Source: Opeltia flavorubescens (lineage: Eukaryota; Ascomycota; Lecanoromycetes; Teloschistales; Teloschistaceae). From it: a stretch of 64,000 nucleotides of DNA. The stretch covers positions 992,001-1,056,000 of the forward strand of contig KE546979.1 of NCBI GenBank assembly GCA_000442125.1, in the 5' to 3' direction. Positions 27,160-38,000 of this stretch are shown in pieces. Every line of letters starts with the position of its first letter. Within the stretch, counting starts at the first letter, position 1. The notes beneath the pieces were generated by a model. It was given only the letters and a program-made list of their open reading frames with translations, was not told where the DNA came from and searched no databases. A program made the translations under genes and the position numbers.

Positions 27160-27320
27160 TATAACGAATATAAAATATATAATATATAAAATTTAGTAGT
27201 AAATAAGTTGATTGCTAAATTATTATAGAATCGCTATAAAAAGTATAAAAACGCTAAACGTACTAGGCCTAATCCGGTAGTAATACCGAGGTTTATATTC
27301 TCTATAATAGAATTATAATA
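27160..27320 (+). repeat. Element Z terminal repeat, copy 3 (right end)
   Basis: 161 bp in the same orientation as copies 1 and 2, and somewhat more mutated. Immediately right of it Gypsy C resumes after TTTTT. Confidence 0.75.
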
Positions 27321-28147
27321 TTTTTCTACTAATAATAAATTAACTAATAATATTATTATTATTTAATAGTAGTTTTATATTAAAAGTAGAATATATTAAA
27401 AATATTTATAATAAACTATTATAAATAACTAGTTTATATATAATAGAAAATAGATAAAATTTTATATTTATTTTGTTTTTTTTATAAAATCTATATTAAT
27501 AATATTTTAGTTTTTTTTTTTTTAAAAAAATTATATAAAATATTATAATTAGATTTTAAATAAATTTTATATTATAAATTTATATTTTTTATTTATAATA
27601 TCAATTTCTTCTATATTTATATATTTTTTAGACTAAAAAATAAATTTTTATAATATTATTATTGCGAAAAATAAACTAAAAATAATTTTAAAGTTTTTAT
27701 TTTTATATATATTTTAATAATTAAAAAAATATTTTAATTTAATAAATTATTTTTAATAGTATATTAATAAATATAAATTAATTATAAAATTATTTTAAAA
27801 GCGTAAACTTTTTTTTAATCGCGATATTATTATTAAAAATAATATTTATAAAAAAACTATTTTTAAAAATTTATTAATAGTATTTATATTTATAAAATTC
27901 AATTTATTTTATTATCTATAAAAACTTTTTTTATTATTTTTAATTCTAGTTTATTTTAATAAAAATTCAATATTAAATATAAATTAAAATATTAATAAAA
28001 AATTTAATTTTAAAATTTAAATCTATTATAATTTAAATAAAACTATTTATAAAATAAAAAAAAATTAAAAAAAAAATTACAATAATCGATTTTATTTTTA
28101 AACCGCTTATTATTAAATATTAAAATACGCTATTAGTTTGAATTGAA

Positions 28148-28330
28148 CAGTCGATCGAATTTTTTAGATAAAATTTAAACTCGAAATCGATTTAAATCGA
28201 ATTAAGAATTTTTAATATCTAATTCGATTTAAATTAAATTCTAGTTAAATCGAGTTCTTTTTAACGGATCGAATTTGAATAAAATTAGATATTTAATAAA
28301 TTGGCTCTAGATTAAATTTAATTTAATAAA
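28148..28330. repeat. Subterminal inverted motifs of element X1
   Basis: Variants of ATCGATTTAAATCGAATT, AATTCGATTTAAATT and TTAAATCGAGTT occur repeatedly in both orientations, for example CGAATTA against TAATTCG across about 15 bases near 28196-28225. Clusters like this near hAT ends usually bind transposase. The motif keeps its CpG steps in strongly RIP-mutated DNA. Confidence 0.5.
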
Positions 28331-29115
28331 CCTATTAAAAGTTTATTAAAATTTAAAAATATATATTATAATATATAATTTATAATACTAGTTTTTTTAT
28401 TAAAATTAAAATTATATTAATAATTATATTTTATATCTTTAAAATAATCTATTATATAATTCTATTTTATTATAATTTTATTAATAGAAGAATATATATA
28501 ATAATATATTTAATCTATTATTATAGAACTAATTATATTTTTTTTATAAAAAGAATAATATAAATAAATTTAATAAAAAACTAATATTAAATTTACTAAT
28601 TAATAGTATTTAGTTAAATTTATCTATTTATTAGTTTTTAGAATAGAATACTAGTAAATTTCTTATATTAAAATATTTTCTTTTAAAAAATTAAAAATAA
28701 ATTTAAATAAAAATAAAAAAATTAATTTTAATTTTTAATTTTAATTTTTAAAATTAGAAAAAAATATATTTAATAGAATAAAAATATTTAAAAAAAATTT
28801 AAAATTTAATAATTAATTATTTTTATAATAAAAATATCCGAAATTTTTTTAAAAATTTCTTTAAAGAAAATTTATTTATTTTACTAAAAAATTAATTTTT
28901 TATTTAAAAAATTAAAAATTTTAAAAATTATAAAATTCGAAATAATTAATTAATTTTATTTTTTAATTAAACTATTAATTTTATTTTATTTAGTAGTTTC
29001 TACTAAATATAATAAAAAAATAATTAATAATTAAAAAATTAAATAAATTAATTATTCTCTTTTAAATAATTTTTTTCAAATTTTTTTATTTTTTAAAAAA
29101 TAATTTTTATATTTT

Positions 29116-29205
29116 TTCAGCCCTATTAGATTTTTCAGCTCTATTAGATTCTTCAGCCCTATAAAGCTTTTTAATTCTATTAGTTATTTTAACTCTATAA
29201 ATTTT
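29116..29205 (-). repeat. 18-bp minisatellite in element X1
   Basis: Five units of 18 bp start at 29116 with TTCAGCCCTATTAGATTT and become more diverged to the right. It is the reverse complement of the array at 57452-57559 in the other X copy, so it belongs to the element. Confidence 0.8.
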
Positions 29206-29520
29206 TTTAGTAAACGTATAATAAAATTTATTAATATAAATTTTCTATTATTTATAACGCTATTAGTTTTTATTCAAATTTTAAAATTTTTATAATATTA
29301 GAATATATTCGTTTAATATTTCAAATTAAACTATTATATATATTATTATATACAAAATTAACGGAATTATTATAATTATAAAATTTTACTAGATTTTAAT
29401 ATTTTTTATTTATTAAAAATACTTTATTATTAATAAATAAACGGGTAGAAATTAATTTTTTATATAATCTGGACTTTTTTTTTAAATTCTATTATAAAAA
29501 AATTAGATAATTTAAATCGA

Positions 29521-30611
29521 AGAAATTTTTAATAAATTAGTAATTTTTTTATAAATATAAAATAAAAATAATTTAATTAAATTTTATTTAAAATTTTAAT
29601 TAAAATTTAAATAAATTATTTTAAATTAAAATAATAAATTAATAATTATTTATAAAAATAATTTTAAAAATTTTAATTTTTTTATTATTTTTTATTTATC
29701 GATTATTTTAATTTTAAATAATTATTTAATTATTATTTTTCTTTAAAAATTTAAATGGTTATATTTTAAATTAATTATTAAAGCAAATTTTAATTATATA
29801 AATATATCGAAAATATATAAATAATATACCGTTAAATAAATTAAAACGAGTATTTTTATAAAATTTTAATAATAATTTATTTCTTTAATTAAATTAAACT
29901 AGTATAAAAATATTAAAAATTATTATATTTATTTATATATAAAGTAGATAAAAATTTTTAATTAATTTATCAAATAGTATTTCTTTTATATAATTTTTAT
30001 AAATTATAAATTCGGGATTTATAATTATTTATTTATTTTTATTATATTATTAAATTTATCGATTTTATTTTTGTATAAATATTTTTTAATATTAATTATA
30101 TATATTATATTTTTATATTTACTAAAACTTTCTATAAAATTTATAACTAGGTAAATACTTTAATTTATAGAATTTTTTAATAAAATAAAAAAAATAAAAA
30201 TTTAATTTAGTTTATAGCTAATATTAATTATAATTTTAAAATATTTTATATTAATATAATTTAAATTTATTAATTAAATTAATTTATATATTTATTTTTA
30301 TTATTTTAATTTTTATATATTTATTTTTATTATTTTAATTTTTATATAATTATTATATTAAATTTTAAATTAAATTTTTATCAATTATATAATTATTATT
30401 TATAATTTTATTAAAAATAATATAAATTTAAAATAGATTAATATTATTATTAATTAATAGAATATATTAAAATATTTTCAAACTTTTTTTTTTTCTATTT
30501 TAATAAAATTTTAAATATTAAAATAATTATATAAATATATATTAATATTATAAATAATTTTAAATATAAATTAATAAATAAATTATTATAAATTATAATA
30601 ATTTATTATAT
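29521..30611. other. AT-rich DNA, no gene; one 29-bp duplication
   Basis: No gene or classifiable element was seen. It probably includes the unrecognised end of X1 and old flanking DNA. Near 30288-30347 a 29-bp segment, TTTATTTTTATTATTTTAAT plus a short tail, is duplicated in tandem (starts 30291 and 30320). Confidence 0.55.
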
Positions 30612-30703
30612 TATAATATTTTGAAACCGTTATATAACTTCGGCTAAAATATTATATCGCTATATTATAATAATAAAAAAAAAGCTTATATAATTAAAAA
30701 AAA

Positions 30704-30908
30704 TGTTGCGGCCACACCGTATGGGCAGAAGGCTGATAGGGCAGGTAGGGCTGAATGGCCACCGTGGCTCGAAGGAGGCCTTTTAAGCATATTTACCCAG
30801 TTGGATTTAGCGCCTTTTAGCGCCTATATTTATTTAGTTATAGATTTTATAGGTAGATAGTTCCTTACCTTTAATATAATACTATTACCCCACGCCTACT
30901 ATACAACA
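30704..30908 (+). repeat. 5' LTR of Gypsy B
   Basis: 205 bp, beginning TGTTGCGGCC and ending ACAACA, the clean TG..CA pair that fixes the LTR ends of the family. The first 85 bases are almost free of RIP changes, as in copy A. Confidence 0.92.
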
Positions 30909-30910
30909 AA

Positions 30911-30927
30911 TGGTAGTAATTAAAGGC
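30911..30927 (+). promoter_or_regulatory. Candidate primer-binding site of Gypsy B
   Basis: TGGTAGTAATTAAAGG starts two bases after the LTR. Its first six bases pair with a tRNA ending CTACCA. The rest was not matched to a known tRNA. Confidence 0.5.
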
Positions 30928-33489
30928 AACTCGTATAAAACACGGTACTATTAACTTCCGTATATATATACTATTAACTATTATACAGTACTAGATCTTT
31001 TAGATAGGCCTAGTACTTCTTCGCCTACTAAATTACCGCTTCCGTACTAATACTCGGTTAATAGAATTAACTAAAATATACCCTAGCTTCCAATCCTCCT
31101 AGTAAAGTTCTAGGTACCTTCTATAATAATTCGGAGGACCTAACCGACCTCGCTATTATACTAGCTCTCGTTATAGTTATCTTCTATATTAAGGAGTTCT
31201 AAAAGTATATCGAGCGGTTTTTAGAATAGGATCGGGCCCTTACGGTAATCCTTAAAACCTATACCGACTATATCTATAAAAGAAGTCCAGGCCTATATCG
31301 TTCTTTAATATAGAAATTTTCTAGTAGCTAGACAACTTAAGCTAGTGTAATAAAAGCTAGTATAGCTCCTATTACTACTTACCCTATAAATTAGGGCGAG
31401 TATCTACGAATCTTTACTAAAGTAATAAGCGATTTCCGTAATAACGCTACTATAGTCCTTAAAAACGAAAGCTTTTAAGCCTATACTTAAGAACTAGCTA
31501 CGAATTTTACCTAGGATAGTTTAGGCCTTTATTTTTATCTTTCGGGCTTATTAGAAGACTCGTAACGGCTCGACGAATTTACGAATATTACCGAATTTAT
31601 TAATACGTTTAAATAGCGAAACTATATTTCTAGTATTAAATCTAGCCTACTTTATTTAGTAAAATCGGAAGGGAGCGTTATACCGCCGCTAGAGATGGCA
31701 GGAATTCTATTATAATAATAGTAGGGTAGATCTACAGGTAATAGTAATCTGCCGCAGTAGTAGCAAGTTTTTCTAGATAGGCAATTGCTTATAGACGCCC
31801 GTCTAGTTTAACTACTAGAATTTTTTATATAAAACTTCTAGAATTAAATAATTACTATACTAGTAAATTTAGTAGCTATACCAGTAATTACCAAGTCGTA
31901 ATAAAAGGCTCGTGATATTAGTCTATTCTAACTAGATAGCGATAAGCCGCCTATAGAGTCTATAGAGTCGTATAATATCTATTACGATATATATACTTTT
32001 ATGTAGCGTGTAAAAATTAAATACGAAACGATAAATATATCGTTAATATATTATAACCTGGATTTTTATTTATAGAGCGAAGCAGTTATATAGTTTACTA
32101 CTATAATTAGTAAGCCTACCTGTAAATCGCTACGATTAAACGACGGTATTAAATTATAGTATATATTTTTTAAAGACTATTTCGGCGAGCTACCGTCTAC
32201 TACGCTAGCGCAGCTAGAGTAGATACGCTATACTATTAACGATATACGGGCTTAAAAGGACCCTTTAGAATATTTTAATAATATTATTATTAAGGTAAAA
32301 AACGTAAAGATGGCACTTATTAAAAGTACTTAAATAATAATTAGTATTAAGTATCTTAACGCTCGGCTATAAATATTAATTCTAGATAAAACTATAATAA
32401 CTATCGTTAAAGCCTTTTATAAGTTTCTTCGAAATAAAAAGAATAATTAATTCGATATCTATAATAGTAATAAAAACCGCGAGGCGCTAAAATTAANCCC
32501 TCCGTAAAAGGATAAAAGTAAATAACGTAAAGGAATAGTAGTATACTAGCCGTTATAAAATAACCCTTTCTATACGCCTAGATATCTATTTACGTACCTG
32601 AACTATATATAAAAAAACTAACCGAATATATTTCCTACTATATATTAATACCGGAATCTCTTTATAGCTCTGTAAGCTCCATTAATTAAGAGCGAGTCTA
32701 ATATATAGAATAATTAGTGTACTGCCTAAAATAATCGTTAGTAGTTTCCGCTTAAAATAATTACGCCGCTATAATAGAATTAAACCGGAAACTAATAAAG
32801 CTATAGCTATTAATAGCGTAATAACAGCCGGAATCTATACGGAAACCACTAGCTAAATAACTAACGAGCCTACTTCCAACAGGAAGCTTCCGGCGAGTAG
32901 GTTCTAGGCGATAGAATAGAGTAGTACTAGAATTATAAGAATAGCTTCTACTAATTAACGGACTTTACTAGAGCTAAATATATAGTAGACGAGGAGCTTA
33001 ATAAAGCTCTATATACTGCCGCTAAAGATCCTAACTAGTATAATAATATAGTAGAATTCTACTTTACTATAGTAAAGCGCACGGAACCTAAATTAGTAAA
33101 AATATATTAATACGATAAATACGACGAGATTTTTAAATTAAATAACGCCTTATATTGTTATCTACGCGCTAGCTATAATAGAAAACTACTCCTAGCTATA
33201 GCTACTACGGTTAAACCAACTATTAAGCTAAACGTTCTAATAGTACTAGCGTAAACTTACTTAAAACTAGCTAAGCCGCTTAAAGATACGCTAAAGGTTA
33301 TTAAACTAGAGATTATTAAGTAGCTACTATTATAAGCACCCCAGTTAATTCGTTCAACCGTAAAAGATATATTAATAATAAGCTTTATTTTCTGAGGATA
33401 CCGTTATATAACCGTAAATATTCGTTTATAACTAAACGCTAAAAACTATAACTTCTACTAGAATATAGGCTGTATAATAAGCCTAATTA

Positions 33490-36400
33490 ACCGAAAATTT
33501 CTATTTAAATAACTACCGTATACTACGATTTAAAAAATACTAGCTTCTATAAATATTAAAGGTATTAGTAAAAGATAATATAATACTACTAAATTTATAA
33601 TTATCGAAATCTTTGTACCTAATAAAAAAGCTATAGAGCTTACTATTATTACGCGCGAGCTCTATCTAGTAGACGATTTAAGCGCTAATATACTTATCGA
33701 TATCGATATTATAAAGCCTGAAGATATCGATATATATTTATCTATAAATATTATAACTATTAGCTCCTATAATAATATAGTAGTGCCAATCGCTACTAGT
33801 ATTAAAAATACTAGAATAAGCGCTATCGTCTATAGCACTCAACGAGTTATAGTGCCGCTACACGCTAATAAGGCTGTTAAAATCGCTAGCCCACACCGAA
33901 GCCCTTTAAATCTTTTATAAAACTATAATTTTATTTATAAATTAAAAACTCTGAATACCCTCGCCAGTTATATATATATTATAGATTATATACTTAAATA
34001 AGTCTACGTTCGAAACGATACGTTATTTCTTATCTAATTAACTATAAAAACTTAGCTAGGTATCGTTTAAGAATATAAAGCTAATAAATACTATTAAATT
34101 AGCTTAAAAGATTATAAACTAGCTACTAAAACGCTAAAATGAAAGCCCGGATGGTTTTTAAAGAACCTTAAACGCTATATAATAGCCGCCGTAATAGCTA
34201 TTATAGCCCTAAATACCACTATTATACCATCTATTAATTTTAATTATTAGACGGAAGTAGTATATTTTATAGAGGTAACGATCTTTAGAATATAAGCTAA
34301 ATAAGCTATTTTAGCTGCCCTGATTAAACGTCACCCGCGCCTATAATAAAATACCGGTAATATAATTAATATACCGGAGTTAGAGTATATAAATATTTTA
34401 CTAATAGAAAACTAGGAGCAAATCTATAAGCCCGGGCAAGCCCGTATATACCCTATTAGTACCTATAATAAGAAGGTTATTAACAAGGTCTTTAATAAGC
34501 TTTACGAGTAAAATCGGATAGAATAGACTATTATAACCACCCTATTTTTATTTCCTTACTTCGTAGTATAAAAAGATACCGATTAAGGCTCTAAAGGCCG
34601 TATTATTATCGATATTCAGGTATTTAATAAGATTATAATACTAGATGCCTATTTAGTTCTACTATAAACGGAAATCCTAGCGCAGATTTGTAGCGCTAAA
34701 GTCCTTTCTATAGTAGACTTTACAAGCTTTTTCTACTAATAATAGATTAACTAGTAGTACCGTTACCGCCTAATAATAGTTTTATATTAAGGGTAAAAAA
34801 CGTTTAAAGTGCCGATAATAAGCTATTATAACTTACTAGCTTACGTATAACGAATAATAAATAGGATTTTATACCCGTTTCGCTCCTTTTATAAAGTTTA
34901 TATTAATAATATTATAATTTTTTCCTTTTTAATAGAAGAGCACGTAAAGTATTTTAACTAGATTTTTAATATACTCGATACTATAAATCTATATTTATTA
35001 CCTACGAAATCGTTTATTAACTATATATCTATATACCTATTAAATTAAAAGGTTAATACCTTCGGGCTTACTATAATAAAAAATAAGNTAGAAGTAATTT
35101 TAAAGCTTTCGTTTCCACGTACGCTCCGATAACTAGAAAAATATCTAAATTTAATAAGCTACCTTCGGTAGTATATTAGTAATTATACGGCTATTATAAA
35201 GCTATTCTAAGAATGTAAAACTTATATAAACCGTAATATTACCGTTAAAGGTAATATTTATAAAAAAGCTATTACCCGGAATCTATTAGCAGTATCTATA
35301 TTTAAAGAATTTAACGCGTTTTACTATTTATAAAAGCTCTTTTTATTGTTATTAATCCTGGTCCACTTTAATAAAAGCTTAGTACTGTATATAAATCTAG
35401 ATACTAGTAAAGAGTTTAGTTTTATAGCTTATATTTATTATAATATAGACGAAGCTACCTATAAAGTAGGTAAAAAATCTAAATAAAAATTTAAGCGATT
35501 AATTCTATTTTTTAACCGCTTACTATTAGACGCTAAAATATACTATTAGCCTACGGAATTAAAGGTCGCAAATATCGTTTAAATAGTTAAAAAGATCCGT
35601 TATATAATTAAAGCAGCTAAATATATTATTATTATCTATATAGACTATTCTACCGTAGTTAGCATTTTATACTAGATTAGCCTAAATATAATATTCGTAG
35701 AAAAGCTTAACCTCTATTTAATATAAACTTCCGAATACCTTTAATACTTTAGGTTTAATATTTATTATAAGCCTAGAATTATAAATACGGTTCTAGATAT
35801 ATTATCGAGGCTCGCTAGCTATAAATACCGCCTAGAAATAGACGAATTATTAGATATAGAGGCTTTTATAGTACGTTATTTCCCGGTAAATCTAGTAGAA
35901 ATATTAGCCGAATTCCGTTAACGATTGATCGATAGGTATATAAAAAAGGGCCGTTAGACTAAAATTAAGGAATCCGTTAAAATTAATACAAGGCTAGATA
36001 ATAATACTATTAAACTACCGTACCGTATTATTAACGCGCTACTCTATTTTAATAATAATAAGCGAGGCCTACGCTTAATAATACCTACGGATATAGAAAA
36101 GGAAGTATTCTAGCTAGTATACGATAAAATAGGCTACCCCGGCTATATATATACGTATAAATATCTAACGGAAGGCCTCTATATATATAATATATTAACG
36201 AAGCTATATAAATTTATTCGCTATTACCCGCAGTACTAAATTAATTAAATACCTCGCTACCGCTTATACGGAGCCCTATANCTAGTATTNAGCNTANTAA
36301 GACNNTTNTATANNCTTANTATTAATTTTATCCTCGCTCTACTAAAATCGTATAAAGGATATAATTATTATATATCGGTAATAGATAAATTTACTAAGAT

Positions 36401-37665
36401 AGTTATCTATATATCTAAAAAGACCACCTAGAGCGGTAAATAATAGGCCGAATAGCTATTAGATAGACTAGTAAAGTTGAATTAAAGCGTACCGCGAGTA
36501 GTAATTTCGAATTATAATAGGAAGTTCGTGGGTCAACTATAGCGCTAAATATTTAAAGTATTAAAGGTAGATTTATAATATTCTACTATCTAGTATTCGT
36601 AAATTGATAGTATATTAGAATAATTTAATTAAACCGCTAAAATTACTATACGCTATTATATTGCTATACTAGACGATTTTAAACTATAGCTTATTATTTT
36701 TTTACGAATATTAGCGGTTTTAAATAACTCTATAAATTATAGTTCTATATTTAAAATATTTAATTAAGTGCTATTCGGATTTAAAACTCGCGAAATACTA
36801 GACCTTTTATATTTATTAGACCCTAAGTAAGCTATTTAACTAGAAGATGCGCTAGATTTTAAAGCTCCCGTCGACGCTTCCGTTAAAGAACCAGCTGCTT
36901 TTCTAGCTATAATATGGATAGCTCGTCGTTATAACCTAACTGTTCCGGAAGCTAACAAGTTCGTAAACGTACCTGCGGCACGGAATATTATAGTACCGGT
37001 AATTATAAAAAAGTACTAGCCTATATATATTAATACTAAAAATATTATTACCTTTACTATAATAAAAATAAAAGAATATTACGATATATACTACTAATTA
37101 GTTTATTTTAAAGTTAGCGATTTTATAAAAATACGCTTATATTAAGGCTATAATATACCGGGGTTTATATTTAAAAAGATTGAATAATAGTTAATAGGCC
37201 CTTTTAAAATTATTAAATATATTAGACTATTAGCCTATTATTTAGAGCTACTACCTACTATAAAAATTTATAATATAATATCGGTAGTATATCTAGAGCC
37301 TACTATTAACCCTAGCGATAATCTCTACTAGCGCTACCGTATATCTATACCCTTAATCGTTGTTAATAGTAATAAAGAGTTCGAAATCGAACGAATCCTT
37401 TGTAAGCGCTGTATCCGTAAGAATAGAGGTTTTTCTACTTAATACCTTATTCGTTAGGTTAGTTATAGGTTTAAAAACGACTAGTAGATACCTGAATATC
37501 GCCTAAATAATACTAAGGTACTAGTAGAAGAGTATAAGCGCTGCTTTAGCCCGGAATCGGTCCTGGATTATAATAAGGCCGCTAATAATACTAATATTAA
37601 TATTAAGCAGTAGGAATAAGCTAAAAAGCCGTTTATTAATAAGGAAGAGCCCACTATTAGAGGCT
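33490..37665 (+). pseudogene. Pol region of Gypsy B: PR, RT, RNase H, IN, chromodomain
   Basis: Fossil pol in the same order as in copy A, shifted by about 19.33 kb. The retropepsin-like stretch lies near 33660-33830, reverse transcriptase near 34375-35030 with its active-site block near 34900, and RNase H near 35345-35795. The integrase zinc-binding region is near 36120-36290 and its core near 36310-36730. The chromodomain-like tail lies near 37375-37525. The presumed gag region is 30965-33490. Many breaks; no working product expected. Confidence 0.8.
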
Positions 37666-37690
37666 AATAGCTTTATTTATTACCGGTATC

Positions 37691-37895
37691 TATTGCGGCT
37701 ATACTATATAGGTAGAAGGCTAATAGGGTAGGTAGGGTTAAATGGCTACTGTAGCTCGAAGGAGGCCTTTTAAATATATTTACCTAGTTGGATTTAGCGC
37801 CTTTTAGCGCCTATATTTATTTAGTTACAGATTCTATAAATAGATAGTTCCTTACCTTCAATATAATACTATCACCCCACGTCTATTATACAATA
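37691..37895 (+). repeat. 3' LTR of Gypsy B
   Basis: 205 bp. The left part is RIP-altered, while the last 45 bases keep CpA steps (for example TTCAATATAATACTATCACC). AAAAA follows as the target duplication. Confidence 0.92.
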
Positions 37896-38000
37896 AAAAA
37901 TTTCTTTAATATTTATAGTTTTCTGGATATTAATATATATATATATTTTTTTTATTATTTTATATTAAAGATAATAAAACGCTAAACTATTTTTATATTT

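Larger units (their letters stand above)
25237..27320 (+). mobile_element. Element Z, LTR-like form, inserted in Gypsy C
   Basis: Three copies of an about 160-bp terminal repeat lie in the same orientation: 25237-25396, 25391-25551 and 27160-27320. The first two abut and share their junction bases, forming an LTR-LTR-interior-LTR arrangement. The repeat starts TGTAACG or its transition variants and ends in a GTAATA/GTGACA-type sequence, so it has the TG..CA form of an LTR. TTTTT on both outer sides (25232-25236 and 27321-27325) is a plausible 5-bp target duplication, although in T-rich DNA. The 1.6-kb interior shows no recognisable gag or pol, so a small non-autonomous LTR retrotransposon is likelier than an autonomous one. 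Moderately RIP-mutated. Confidence 0.7.
24860..28147 (+). mobile_element. Old Gypsy pol fragment C, split by element Z
   Basis: 24860-25236 and 27321-28147 are two adjacent pieces of one Gypsy copy. They align with copy A from about 15020 to 16240, covering reverse transcriptase and the start of RNase H. The interruption at 25237-27320 is exactly element Z plus a repeated TTTTT. At the right end similarity to Gypsy runs through GAATTGAA (28140-28147) and stops where element X begins with CAGTCGATCG. I did not find the rest of C beyond X. No LTR remains attached. Broken many times, old class. Confidence 0.8.
28148..29520 (-). mobile_element. Element X1, probable hAT-like DNA transposon remnant
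   Basis: The left edge is sharp: Gypsy C similarity ends in GAATTGAA and X begins CAGTCGATCGAA. A CAG-type terminus next to a possible 8-bp target sequence fits hAT elements, as do the many TCGATTTAAATCGA-like repeats in the first 190 bases. Reverse-complemented, 28800-29510 matches 56960-57860, including an 18-bp minisatellite. No transposase could be read. The right end was not found; similarity to the other copy can be followed to about 29520 and perhaps 29650. The hAT assignment is inference from the end alone. Confidence 0.5.
30704..37895 (+). mobile_element. Ty3/Gypsy LTR retrotransposon B (broken fossil)
   Basis: 7192 bp, colinear with copy A over its full length. It has two 205-bp LTRs and AAAAA on both outer sides (30699-30703 and 37896-37900). 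It keeps more G+C and more CpA/TpG than copy A, so it has had fewer rounds of RIP or less time. Fourteen-odd ambiguous bases lie within it, ten of them clustered at 36281-36319, suggesting unresolved differences between near-identical copies during assembly. It is broken many times and cannot encode a working polyprotein. It inserted into repeat Y1. Confidence 0.92.
30612..38000. repeat. Dispersed repeat Y1, split by Gypsy B
   Basis: 30612-30703 and about 37896-37945 are the two halves of a repeat seen again at 46097-46235 and 54331-54462. The shared core is AAATATTATATCGCTATATT (or close variants), then an A tract, then TTATATAATTAAAAA, then ATTTATAG and TTTTTAAATATTAAT after the insertion point. 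All three copies have the same orientation. No coding sense or terminal repeats were found, so the family is unknown and the ends are approximate. Copy B sits exactly within it. Confidence 0.65.

Noticed and set aside
29460-30000. The second end of X1 near 29468 (CTGG) or 29950
   Set aside because: Neither place carries a convincing inverted match to CAGTCGATCGAA, and Gypsy C does not resume after either.
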